Origin: Rhizophagus irregularis
Lineage: Eukaryota > Glomeromycota > Glomeromycetes > Glomerales > Glomeraceae
Length of the DNA stretch: 64,000 nt
Direction of reading: 5' to 3'
Assembly: GCF_026210795.1 (NCBI RefSeq)
Contig: NC_089429.1
Coordinates: 1,550,001 to 1,614,000, forward strand
In this document: positions 23,225 through 34,085 of the stretch, piece after piece
Numbering within the stretch: position 1 is the stretch's first letter
Layout: the number at the start of each line of letters is the position of its first letter
Notes under the pieces: generated by a model
What the model was told of the DNA's origin: nothing
The model's input: the letters and a program-made list of their open reading frames with translations, nothing else
Database searches by the model: none
Position numbers and translations under genes: made by a program

Positions 23225-24330
23225 CGGTACGTTTTGCCGAAAGCCACTTTGCCGAAACCCATTTCGCCGAAGCCATTTCGCCGAAGGGATGTTTTGCCGA
23301 AAAGATGTTTCGCCGAAGAGACGTTTCGCCGAAAGGATGTTTCACCGAAGCCGTTTCGCCGAATCATCCATTTCGCCGAAAGGACGTTTCGCCGAAACCC
23401 ATTTTGCCGAAGCCATTTCGCCGAAAAGATGTTTCGCCGAAAGCCATTTAGCCGAAAATGATAGAAATATTACTTTTATAAAATTATTAATCGTGCAATC
23501 ATGAAAATAATTTTTTTTTTATTTATTTATTAATCTCTTAATCTCTTCATGAACCTTAATTCGTAATTCATGTAAGATTATATGATGGTTTTACAATACT
23601 GTAAAGATGGAAATTTGAGAAATTACTATATGAATAAAAAATTAGATTATTATTCAAAAATTGATAAATTACAACAAATTGCAAGTGGACTTCTGGATAT
23701 TCATAATTCTGGAAAAATAATTGTTAATTAACAAAATTATAGTAAAAATGCCTTGCAATTTCTTATTAATAAAGTGTGAACCAGAAGGCTCATAATTTAT
23801 ATTTATATACATTTTAACGTATATTAATGGATTTTTTAAAAAAAAGTAATATAAAAAAAATAAAAAATTATCCTATTTTAAGGCTAACAGTTTATTTTGT
23901 AAAAAAAAATTTTTAATTTTTCCAATTATCAACTTTTTTTAAGAATTATTTGTGAAATTGTAAGATTTACAAATGTTACAATTTAATACTTGAATAAAAT
24001 AGATCCAATGTCAGAGTTTTCTCAGTAAAAATTTCAGCCAATTCGGCTAAAAATTGACCGATTTACCTATGTAAGAAACGCAGATTTCCAAAGGTTTCGG
24101 CAAAACGTTCTTTCGGCGAAATGGCTTCGGCGAAATGGGTTTCGGCAAAATGTCCTTTCGGCGAAATAGCCATTCGACAAAATGGCTTCGGCAAAATGGG
24201 TTTCGGCGAAACGTCCCTTCGGCGAAATGGCCCTTCGGCGAAATGTCTCTTCGGCGAAACATCCCTTCGACGAAATATACCTTCGGCGAAATGGCTTCGG
24301 CAAAATGGCTTTCGGCAAAATGTCCTGATA
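23225..24330. mobile_element. Foldback element with arms built of TTTCGCCGAAR tandem repeats
   Basis: The left arm (about 23232-23455) is a tandem array of TTTCGCCGAA(A/G) units of about 10-20 bp. The right arm (about 24093-24325) is the same array in reverse complement (TTCGGCGAAATGGC...). Outer edges also pair: ACGTTTTGCCGAAAGCC against ACATTTTGCCGAAAGCC read on the other strand. The 640-bp centre holds a kinase gene fragment. Several frames are open across the arms (FRRKDVSPK-like) but only because the repeat lacks stops. No clear target duplication was found. Confidence 0.75.
23582..23731 (+). pseudogene. Protein kinase fragment inside foldback element
   Basis: 49 codons read MVLQYCKDGNLRNYY, then KIDKLQQIASGLLDIHNSGKI before a stop. 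This matches the segment between hinge and catalytic loop of the TKL kinases here (compare VMKYASEGDLHKYL and ISEGLEHIHYNKFIHRD in kinase 1). The HRD motif is lost just after GKI. The frame also extends two codons upstream (DYM). It is an internal kinase piece with no N-lobe or C-lobe, lying between the two arms of the foldback element. Confidence 0.7.
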
Positions 24331-24425
24331 CCAAAAATATGACATGCTTTCACGTGATTAGGTCATAAATACGAGACTGCGCAAGTTATTTCACATTTCC
24401 GGTAAATTCTATAGTTTTGGGTCTG

Positions 24426-24544
24426 GTACAAAATCCCGAATGTCAAAATCCCGAAAATCCCGAACCAGGCAGCATTATGCTTAATGCTGGCCAATTTTTT
24501 GGGATTTCGTACCATTCGGGATTTTGACATTCGGGATTTTGTAC
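24426..24544. mobile_element. 119-bp MITE with 30-bp perfect inverted ends
   Basis: GTACAAAATCCCGAATGTC at 24426 continues 11 more bases and is matched exactly by its reverse complement ending at 24544 (30 bp per arm). The centre is about 59 bp with a GCATTATGCTTAATGC near-palindrome. The AAATCCCGA wording links it to the larger element at 17.9-18.45 kb. Confidence 0.8.
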
Positions 24545-25637
24545 GGATCCCGTTTTGGTTTTCTATCGCTAATAATTACGATCCACATTTTTTATCCTTA
24601 AATACAAATACATTAATTATGTCCGATAAAAGCAAAATTTCGTTTATTTATATCATTTATATCATTCACGGATCATGTAAATCACGTTTAATTGATCACA
24701 TGAATCATTTGATCAAGGCATATTTTTTACTTATTCTATTTAATATATTTAATTATAATTATGATTAATTATGGTAATATTTTTTAATGAAAATAGGATC
24801 ATTAACTGGTTCATATTTTTTTTCAACCGCAAGATTTATACCAAGAATTACAAATGATGTGAAATAAAATTTTTATCGCTATAAAAAGTATGCTAATCGG
24901 TATAAATATTGAAAAAAAAATTATTTACATTATCAAATATAACATTTTAAGTTTGATCGATCAATTATTAAAATTTCGATCAATCATTTATTTATTATTA
25001 TTTTCTCGAGCCTGGAACCACCATTGATTCGAACCGATCAATGACTGAACATCAAGTTCATTATATCAACGATTATAATGCAAATGGTTAATCCTTATAA
25101 TTTTAAACCCGGGGCTACCGGCAACTTGGGATCTAGTCCAGATGGCTATTTGTAATTCCATGGTCGATCAGGTATTTAGACGGGAATATGTTTATAGTAA
25201 ATAAATAATTGCTCTGACCAATAAAAGCAATTACTGTATGTATCAAGAAAATCAATTTTTGAATAATATCAATTTTTTGAATAATATTAAAAAAATTGTA
25301 AAAATTATTATTATTATAATAATTTTTTTTTTTTTTTAAGTTTTAAATCTAAACTAATAATATTTCAAATGCATAAAATTAATAAATATTCGCAAGGTAA
25401 ATAAATCCACATACATATATATATTCGGTTAATAAGTTTTTAAACTTCTTCAATAATAATTTATTTATTTATTTATTTCAGAATTAAATTCTTAGATTGT
25501 ACGTTCTAAAAAAAGATGACATCATTAATCCGATTTAAAATCACGGAAAAATAAATATTTAGAAAGTCGTCAGAAAAGGTTTTATTCATAAATAACTTAA
25601 ACGGTTAATGCTTATTTAAATATAATAATTGTCAATA
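24545..25637. other. Intergenic, no gene seen
   Basis: AT-rich. GATCACATGAATCATTTGATC lies near 24695. A short run near 25105-25135 (ACCCGGGGCTACCGGCAAC) is locally GC-rich but unexplained. Confidence 0.45.
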
Positions 25638-26008
25638 TCAATTATACAAATAACGAAATTTGGCGTAATTTAAAACAAGTACAACCGTTCCCCTTGCATC
25701 AATAAATTCAGGTGGCGCTAATTGTTGATCCTCACAAATATCACAGTACATAGTAGTAAAGGTAACTGCAATCGTATGAAAATCAAGAAACAAATAATTA
25801 CTTATTTTAAAATAAAAATAAAAATTTCGTTATAGAATTAATTTATAAATTTACGTAAGCTCCTAATCTTTCCACAACTAGACCACTAATAATGAGGCTT
25901 AATACGTTCTTCAATTCTTTTATTAAGTAATCGTTCTTTTTTTGTTATTCCAATTCTTTCATTAAGTAATTTAAAAATTGAATTAAACCTAACGATTGTA
26001 ACCTATTG
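25638..26008 (-). pseudogene. Broken gene fragment with CxxC motif
   Basis: Read leftward, a possible exon from an AATAG acceptor at about 26008 gives FKLLNERIGITKKERLLNK, then RIEERIKPHY, an in-frame TAG, and WSSCGKIRSL up to a GTAAAT donor near 25855. After an intron, the exon 25765-25638 gives TFTTMYCDICEDQQLAPPEF and IDARGTVVLVLNYAK to a stop. The two pieces join in phase. CDIC with CG upstream could be zinc-binding. I do not recognise the family. One stop in an otherwise coherent frame makes it a likely pseudogene. Confidence 0.35.
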
Positions 26009-26892
26009 ATGTAGGTCTTTTACAACAAAAACAAATGACCAATAATCGAGTTTTTTGATTTTTTGGAGTTTAAAATAACTCCATTTTTATTGATAGATCG
26101 TACAAAATATTTTCATAAAACAAATATATTCTAAACTTACTTTAGCGAAGAAATAAATCCGATCCACCAAACAGTCTACATGCATGAGTTATCCGTCGTC
26201 AGTTTATAACTAATAAGAGATACGAGCTTTTCTCGAACATAAAATTAAAAAACAAGAAATATGGTACTCTAGAATTATCTTTTCTGAACTTTTAATAGTT
26301 TCTATTTGATAAATTATTTTAGTCTATTGTTTTTATTTAACGCTGCCTATTGCTGATTTAACTTTTTCCGCCATCATTAGGAGAATAAACCACTATTAAT
26401 GAATTTGCTAGTGATCTGAGGCGTCCATTTCCCTGTAAAACAAGTCGATCTGTTTTTTATATTCCATTTTTTTTTCCGTAAAAGGCTCATATTTCCGGAA
26501 TTAATAATCTTATATCACGGAATTTATCGATTTATTTATCCGTGAATGGATCCGGGAAAGGCTCATTTTTACGGAGTTTTTACAGAAATAACGGATAAAA
26601 TTTTTTATAGGGTTTTATTTAAAGAGTGATTCAATAATTTATAAGGAAAAAATGTGTAATTCGGATTCTTTTTTGAACGGCTAAATATTTTTTGCGAATG
26701 ATAAGGATTATCAGTAAGATCATGTTAACAATTTAAATAATAATATTCGTTCACCGAAGAAAATAAAGGTCAAAAAGTGTGGGTAAAAATTTTATTACCT
26801 AAAACTTCTACTATTAAAGTCAATAGTCTATATATAATATATATTTCGAATGTACTATATATTTATTGTACTGCACATGTATAGTTTTACAC
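26009..26892. other. Intergenic with a dispersed direct repeat
   Basis: AAAGGCTCAT(A/T)TTTMCGGA occurs near 26480 and 26563, each preceded by TCCG. No gene is supported. Confidence 0.4.
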
Positions 26893-27027
26893 AGCAACTC
26901 TTGATATAACGAACTCGAAATTTTCCCAGCACGTGACATTTAACCAATCGAATATCTCTTGTTATAACGAATCAGCCAATTCAATTCTTTCTATAATCTT
27001 TTGGGTTCGTTATATCGAGAGCTGATT
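26893..27027. mobile_element. Short inverted-repeat element (about 135 bp)
   Basis: CTTGATATAACGAACTCGAAA near 26899 pairs with TTTGGGTTCGTTATATCGAG ending near 27020, with shared CAGC outside. Outer bases read TACA...TGTA. Inside is a further GTTATAACGA copy. It is too short to code and looks like a MITE. Confidence 0.6.
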
Positions 27028-27831
27028 GTACTACCAATTTAAATGATTGACATATTAGTAATGATAAATAAAAAAACCTTAAAAGAAAATAATTGTTTCA
27101 CAATAATGTCATATTACTATTCTTTGTTTCACAACTTAGACCATTCCGACTATTCCGTAGATGATCTATGATGATTTCGGAGATTTCCTTATCAATCACT
27201 CTAAATCTGATTGGTTCATAAATCATCTATATTTGTTTGCGAGAAAAAAAATAAACGAACGACGAAAATTCAGAATTTATTATGATAAAATAAACAAGTA
27301 AATAAATAACGAAATTTGTTTATTATTATTTTTTTTTTACAAAAAAAAGAAATAAAATAATCACCAATTATATAATTACATAATTAAATTTTCAAATTAA
27401 ATAAAAAAGTGATATGCGAATATTAAAAAGTATAATGACTTTCGATATATGAATTTACGGATTTTCCATGTGTTTCGAGATATGACCGTTGAATTTACTG
27501 GATTATAAAGTGTTAGGATTTAATGATATATCTTTGAATGCAAATTACATTTCAGTATTATAAATTATCGGGATTTCAAATTTCGGGATTGTAACGTTCA
27601 GTATTATTAAATCTTATAATTTGAATTCAAGGTATCATAACATAATTTTTATGTTTGTTGTAAAGAATTTAAAAAATTTGTATGATCGCTTTATTTATAT
27701 ATAATAAAATGAAATTTTTTTTTCTATTTAATATGAATGAATATAAAATTTATGAAAGCTTTATTTACGTATAATAATAAAATGTCCTTTATTTACATAG
27801 AAATAATTATATATTAAAAAACTAAAAAATA
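27028..27831. other. Intergenic, 3' flank of F-box gene 1
   Basis: No gene is seen. TAGATGATCTATGA near 27161 pairs imperfectly with CATAAATCATCTA near 27218. ATCGGGATTTCAAATTTCGGGATT near 27569 (core ATTTCGGGATT) echoes the TCGGGATT MITE family. Confidence 0.4.
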
Positions 27832-29583
27832 TTAATCCATTTCTTTTACAAATTCATAAACTTGTATATCTAAATCATCATAGCATAGAACTTTAATATT
27901 ATATAATTCAAATTCTTTAACTTCATCTTTTAAAGAAAACAATTCTTCCCTTTTATCAAGAAAAACTTCTTCAATAGCTAAATAATTAATCCTTTTTTCT
28001 TTCATTAAATGTTCCTTTATAATTGGTAAAATATCTTCACTATCATCTAACATTTTATTTCTAATCAATAATTTCTTAATAAAAGTATTACGAGAATTTT
28101 TAAAAAATGTTACTAAATCATTTGGATTAATCTTGAGAGATAAATTCAAATATTCTAAATTAAAAGGAAGTACTTGACCTAAATTTGTTAATACTATTGA
28201 ACTAAGTTCACTATCATCATTTAAGTAATCATAATCGTAAATAAGAAATTTACAAAAATTAATAGAAAGATAATTAAGATTTTGTCCAAGATTTTCAATT
28301 AAACCAAAAGTTGAATAAATGTTTTGATTATCGTACCCATGTAATTTAAAAAATTTAATATACGCACAATATTCTATAATTAATCTAAGTAATTGTTCTT
28401 TTAATTCATTACTTATTAATAATTCAAATCCAATATTTTTTAAATAATTACCAGATTTTTGTAATAATAATTTCATAGAATCTATATTTAATACAACATT
28501 TTCATTCAAAAATAAGGATTTTAATTTAAAAGGTCCATTAATACTAATAATTTGTTTAATAATATTGGTATTTAAAGAAAGGCAATGAATAATATGAACA
28601 GATTCTAAAACGTTTAATTGTTCAAATACTTCTTTTATAATAAAAACATTTTTAAAATTTATATTATAAAATATAATAGTTTTTAAAGTATTTGAACAAT
28701 TAGAATTTTTTAAAATAATTAAAGGATAATCATTATCTTCAAATAAAATTTTTTTGATATTTTGTTGTGAATTAATAATTTTTGATAAACTTTCAGTAAT
28801 AGATTCATTATTAATATTATTATTATTATCATTAAATCGAAAATAAAGTGAAGAAATTGAATTACAATTATAATATAAACATTTTAAAAATGCTACATTT
28901 GTAATTGTTTCATTAAAATAAAGTTTTAAATTTTTAATATTACAAATTAAATTCGGATTTTGTAAAATTAATTTAAAAATTGAATTAAAATATTCTTTAT
29001 CAGAATTTAAAGTACTTGTAATTTCAAGTTCAAAAGTATATAAATTAACTTCATTTTCAATAAATATTTTAATTAATGATAATAAAATAAATCTTGATAA
29101 AAAAATATTATTTTGATCAAAAATTGGATTTGAAAGTGGATTTTCATTAGGTGAAATAGGAGATCTTTCATCATTTGTTATGGTACCAACAATATTAATC
29201 CATTCTTCAATAGAAAAACTAAGATTTTGTGTATTTAAACATTTAATAAAACTAGGATAATTAAATAATGTATTTAAAGGAAATACGCTATTATCAATTC
29301 CATATTCATTTAATTTTGTTTTATCTTCGTCATTTAAATTATATAAATAAGTTCCGATAAAATCATAATTTTTAAGTTCATAACTTTCAGTTAAGTAATA
29401 ATAATTACAATCTTCTACAGCGATTGAAAATGGATCTTCCCACAATAATGGAATTGTTAAACGACACCATAATCTATTAACCAAAATACACGAATATAAC
29501 ATTTTATAATCATTCCGAAAATATCGAACAATTTCGTATATTAATTCAGGTAAATCTCCTGAAAATATTTTCGAACATGCCAT
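27832..29583 (-). CDS. F-box protein with leucine-rich C-terminal region (F-box gene 1)
   Basis: A single 583-aa exon, start MACSKIFSGDLPEL. Residues about 8-52 form the F-box (LPELIYEIVRYF, then CILVNRLWCRLTIPLLWEDPF). The F-box would bind Skp1 in an SCF ubiquitin ligase, while the rest, about 500 residues with irregular leucine/isoleucine/asparagine-rich repeats (SCNTLKTIIFYNINFKNV, LESVHIIHCLSLN), should select substrates. It ends with the family's LFSLKDEVKEFELYNIKVLC block. No intron or lesion is seen. Four relatives lie in this window. The start is preceded by a CCCCCTTTTTCTTT tract. The substrate is unknown. Confidence 0.85.
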   Translation of the reverse strand: MACSKIFSGDLPELIYEIVRYFRNDYKMLYSCILVNRLWCRLTIPLLWEDPFSIAVEDCNYYYLTESYELKNYDFIGTYLYNLNDEDKTKLNEYGIDNSVFPLNTLFNYPSFIKCLNTQNLSFSIEEWINIVGTITNDERSPISPNENPLSNPIFDQNNIFLSRFILLSLIKIFIENEVNLYTFELEITSTLNSDKEYFNSIFKLILQNPNLICNIKNLKLYFNETITNVAFLKCLYYNCNSISSLYFRFNDNNNNINNESITESLSKIINSQQNIKKILFEDNDYPLIILKNSNCSNTLKTIIFYNINFKNVFIIKEVFEQLNVLESVHIIHCLSLNTNIIKQIISINGPFKLKSLFLNENVVLNIDSMKLLLQKSGNYLKNIGFELLISNELKEQLLRLIIEYCAYIKFFKLHGYDNQNIYSTFGLIENLGQNLNYLSINFCKFLIYDYDYLNDDSELSSIVLTNLGQVLPFNLEYLNLSLKINPNDLVTFFKNSRNTFIKKLLIRNKMLDDSEDILPIIKEHLMKEKRINYLAIEEVFLDKREELFSLKDEVKEFELYNIKVLCYDDLDIQVYEFVKEMD

Positions 29584-29786
29584 ATTTTTATTATGAACGG
29601 GAGTGTAAAAAAAAAAAAAAAGAAAAAGGGGGATTTAAAATTAAGGTCAAAAAAGGTATTAAAATACTATATATCCATTTTTCGGGTTGCCGATTCCGGT
29701 TTTTGTTGCACAATGTATGTTGATCATATTCATGTTGGTAACGCAAAAATTTGTGATTCGCTTTTTAAAAGAGGCGGATCATAAAT

Positions 29787-29792
29787 CACATG
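29787..29792. promoter_or_regulatory. CACATG site upstream of F-box gene 1
   Basis: AATCACATGATCG lies about 204 bases before the start of F-box gene 1; a close relative lies upstream of the minus-strand copy in the 37-42 kb palindrome. Confidence 0.3.
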
Positions 29793-30405
29793 ATCGTTAT
29801 TTTTTTGTATTCTTCTTTTAATAATAATTGTCATGTGTTTCTAATTTATTTTAGAACCCACTAGCTGGCTAGCATGTACTAATAGCCCTGTGCAATAAAA
29901 ATAATAATAAATTTCAACTATAATAATTATTTATTCATGTATATGCAGCATAAAAAAAAGATTCGTGACAAACTTAAAAATTACGAGCTGTTAATTCTTT
30001 CAATTAAAATATAAACTAACAATATAGCTAACCTTCGAATTTTTAAAATTCCGCATGAGTGAAACGCAACCTAATATACTATGCTTGACGATTTGCGTTA
30101 AATAATAATTTATGCGCGTTCAAATGTCCGATTTTTATATTCAAATTGGGCAAATAAAAAGCTTTAAAATTTTAAATTTGATTTTGAGCATTCTATCTAT
30201 TTTTAATTTTTTTTTTTATTTAGAACAATTGGCTTCCCCACAATTAACATTGATACATAAAAATACGTAACTATCTAATGTATTTGTTCAATAACATGAA
30301 TTGTAAGTTACGAACATTATATTCTCTAACATATAAATTTTTATATTTGCAAACTTCAATATTATATGATTAATTCTTTTGCTTAGTCTGCCAAAGACGA
30401 TAATC
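29793..30405. other. Intergenic, nothing recognised
   Basis: AT-rich; no supported gene. CTCTAGAC at 30406-30413 is the left target duplication of the next MITE. Confidence 0.5.
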
Positions 30406-30413
30406 CTCTAGAC

Positions 30414-30636
30414 AGGACCCCGAAATATATATAGAAAGGCCAGAGGCAGCCAAAAAATTTTTACTAATAGCTGTACGCATTCTTTCAGGGCCGGAATTAT
30501 GATAATTTTGGCGAGTGACCAAAAAAGGAAATATCTTTTCACCGGGAATTGTCTAAAAAAGGAAAGATTTTCGTGTTTTTTTTGGCTGGTTGTACGCAAA
30601 CTCGGATTTGACCTCTTTTGTATATTTCGGGGTCCT
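30414..30636. mobile_element. 223-bp hAT-like MITE with exact 8-bp target duplication
   Basis: The left end AGGACCCCGAAATATA matches the reverse complement of the right end (TATATTTCGGGGTCCT), 16 of 16 bases. CTCTAGAC at 30406-30413 and 30637-30644 is an exact 8-bp duplication. No coding content. The 8-bp duplication suggests mobilisation by a hAT transposase, though its ends differ from those of the hAT at 20.06 kb. Confidence 0.85.
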
Positions 30637-30644
30637 CTCTAGAC

Positions 30645-33600
30645 TCGCTCCAACAGTCTCCTTCAATAGCAAAGTTCATATTTCTTTGTATTCAAGAAGT
30701 TAATTAAATTTTGGAATCGAAAATCGAATCTTTTCAAGATTTTTCTTATTGACTTTGAATCAGTTTCTAATTTCAGCAAAAATAATTAGCGCTTGGCCGG
30801 CATGAAAAATTACTTTGGAGTCAGGTTAACTTATATGATAAAAATTGCTGGGAATCGATTCTCGAGAATCGATTTTACTATGTTTTGTCGATTTTCGATT
30901 AGTCGATTCCAATCCCTAAATTAAATATCATGGAGAATTAATTAAAAATTCATGGAAGAAGTCATTGCACAATATACCATTAAAAAAAAGTTTACTTTTA
31001 ATATGTACACACATAAAATAGAATACTACTTTTGTATTATAAAAAATGTAATTTATTTTCCGCACAGTGATAGGTATAAGAAACTAGATGAATTTTTTTT
31101 CCGCACAGTGATAGGTATAAGAAACTAGATGAATTTTTTTTTTTGTATGCTAACTTACAATTTTTTATTTTTTTTAAAAAAAATTATTCAATTTAACTCA
31201 CTAATTAAAAAGTTGATTCTGTTTATATTTCATTCCCCTTCCGTTAACCATCATGAGTTGGGCGTTGATTTCCATTTGTCAAGGCTACAATCCTAGCGAA
31301 TATTAGTCCAGGAGTGTTTTGGGATTAACTTATTATAATTTATTTATATTCTTTTAGAGTAATAAACTTACCAGGAAATATATGGTATATTTGTTTTGAT
31401 TAATAAGTAAAAATATAAATATGATATACATGATTATGCATGGTACTTCTCTATCGAATAATAACGACATAATTTTTTTTATTTGTATATTTTAAATCGA
31501 TAGTGCTATTCTTTTTTCGGGAAATAAAATAATTTTAAAAGTATATCCAGAAAGAACGGTGCATTTATTTCACGACCATTTTTTGTGTCACGTGTCATTA
31601 TCGGAGTTTATGTGATAAAAAAAAAGAGAAACAAAGAAATTTATAACAAAAAATGAATAGTTAATTACTTCATTTTGTTTTTTAATACCATTAATGTTAT
31701 CATTGAAGTTCAAGTTAATTTATGAATGCTTTTTAATAAATAGATGTATTAGATAAGTTTTTTATTTTCACAAGAAAAAATATTTAAGTAATATATTAAG
31801 TAAAAAAAGTGCGGTTAAACTATGCTCAAATTATGGATTAAATAAAAATTTACCGAAATTAGTAAGGTTGAATAAATAGTACTGCGGTTGTAGTTACAAA
31901 TTACACATTTAAGAAATGATTTTACATTTCGCATAATAAGCATGCACAAAGTACTTCAGCTGCAAATGACATCATATATAAATGTTACAACATGTGTCAC
32001 TCACGAGTTTTACTATGATTTATAATTTTGGAACCTATAAATAATTATATAATGAATATAATAACTTCATTTGAATTAGTATTGATTTGTTCCATAGTGG
32101 ATGAGTAATGACTAATGAGTATGCGAGTCAACATTTCATTGTTGTATTTATTACAGAAACCATTGTAAAATCGGAACAAAAATATTTAAAAAAACTTGTA
32201 TAAATCATGAAAATAATTAATAAATCCCAAAATAATAATAATATATGATGAAATGACATTGAAAAAAATTTTTTTCTTAAAATCTAACTTACAAATGAAA
32301 TTCGTTACGTGATCTCAATTGTCGTTAAATATAGTCTTCCGACTGTCCTTCGTGTAAAATTAGACATCTGCATGAAAATTATGACCTTAATCATGTAATC
32401 CAACCATATGAAAAACTTAAAATTAATTTACAAAAGTTATAACTTCATTTTTTATTGAAAAAGTTGGCCAGTGTTAGTGGTTCTAACTAGAGATGGCAAC
32501 GGTTATGGTTGGTCATCGGTCGGCCATAACCTGTTTAGGACCTTTGATCGACCACCGCTTTGACCGACCGCTTAGGGCTGACAATCTGATCAAACAGTCA
32601 AATAATCATCTTTGACCGACCGATATCAGTCCTGGTCGGTTAATTACCGTAACCGCTGCTAATTAATATTAAACGTCTTAACAGTTGCAAAAAAATGGTG
32701 TTATTAAATAATGTCTGGTAAATAAAAAATATTATTTTCTTCGTATCGGAAAACGGTGTAGTTTTATGTTATCTGCTGGATGGACGGAGGAATATCATAG
32801 GAATATTTTGTACGAAATTATTTCTAATAAATTTACTGCTCCCAATGAATTTAAATTATGAAAATAAAAGAAAACGGAGTTTTTAAAGCTTACGCAATAA
32901 AAGATGATAACGATAATTAAATGTTGAAATTGTTAATTTTATTAATATATTCGTGAAAATAGACAATAATTTATTATTGGATTTTATGGAATAACTCAGA
33001 ATCCAGAGTGGAAGTTTACGAAATTGTTTGGATAAAAATTATAGTAAATTAAATTGGGACAAAAAGATTAATATATTACCAATATGCAAATCACGATGTT
33101 TCATGAATACATTTAAGTCCAAGTATAGCATCTTAAAGTCTAAATATAATACAGTTATAAATGATATGGGATTATGTAAAACCAAAAACCGGTATCCGAT
33201 CAAAATCTCGAAAGTCACTTGCACGACTAACACAAGATCGACAACAAAATCTCGACAATCCAAAATCTCGGCGGTCTACTCTTGTCTTCGCATATATAGA
33301 AAAGTTTTAATTTATTAAACAAATATTTTTGATGTGTTTACATATTCATATTACTTTATTAGACCCAGATTTAAAGGCTGGAAAATTTTGAATTGATATC
33401 GTATACCGTTTGCTGAAATGTATTAAATTGTGTCCGAATAGTAAACAAATCAAATCGTGGCCAAATCGTGCAATCAATCGTGAGCTTTCAGGGTACAATT
33501 TGACATTAAGAGGATCGCTCACTAAGTAACCATTCATTAAAATAAATAAAAAACAAAAAATGTTTACCAAAATCTCACCAAAAAGTCGTCTAAAAAGCAT

Positions 33601-34085
33601 AGTTCCTTGATAGGGGAGGGATTGGTGGTTTGAGTCCACTTGATCCCATTATAAATTTATTAAGCATATTGCTAAAATAATATACAATAAAGTATTATAT
33701 AAAGTCGTCAATGTTATAATTGCCAAAAATTATTCTCAATCTGAAATTTATCAAGTCGGGAAAGAAAGAAATTTTTTTGCCAAAATTGTAAAAAGGATAA
33801 TAAAGTGTGTAGTAATTGTGGAAAAAATGTTGCTCTTAGATGAAGGGAAAATTTACGAGAAAAAAAACCAAACAAGCTCAGGTTATCAATCATAAATATA
33901 AAAAAAAGGTGATTAAAAAATGAATCTGTCCACTGGCCTATTTTGTCAGTATCAAAAGTTTTATAGAATTCAAAAGTGGCCATTTTATTACTCTCCCGCT
34001 GGTAAGTTTTTCGCCTAAAAAAAAAGAATAAAATTGTTTTTTTAAATGGAAGCTTAAGAAAAAAGCAAGATACCAAAACTTACAC
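30645..34085. other. Long intergenic stretch with small repeats
   Basis: No intact gene. A 41-bp unit with CCGCACAGTGATAGGTATAAG is duplicated at 31060 and 31101. Around 32490-32660, GGTCGGTC/GACCGACC words in both orientations and a GGCAACGGTTATGGT...ACCGTAACCGCTGC mirror suggest a decayed inverted-repeat element. An ATG at 32767 opens 30 codons (MLSAGWTEEYHRNILYEI...) that look coding but have no partner. Near 33780-33840 a plus-strand CQNCKKDNKVCSNCGKN stretch resembles a zinc-finger scrap. Confidence 0.45.

Noticed and set aside
23160-24368. Several overlapping FRRKDVSPK / GFGETSLRRN frames on both strands
   Set aside because: They are read-throughs of the TTTCGCCGAAR repeat arms of a foldback element, not genes.
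25025-25060. GGTTCGAATC-like T-arm (minus strand)
   Set aside because: Flanking sequence does not form an acceptor stem or D-arm; no tRNA was supported anywhere in the window.
33714-34076. 120-aa minus-strand Phe-rich frame
   Set aside because: It is mostly T-run translation and overlaps the tail of the mini-exon array, where a GTGTAAG donor and a TTTTTTTAG acceptor suggest part of it is intron.
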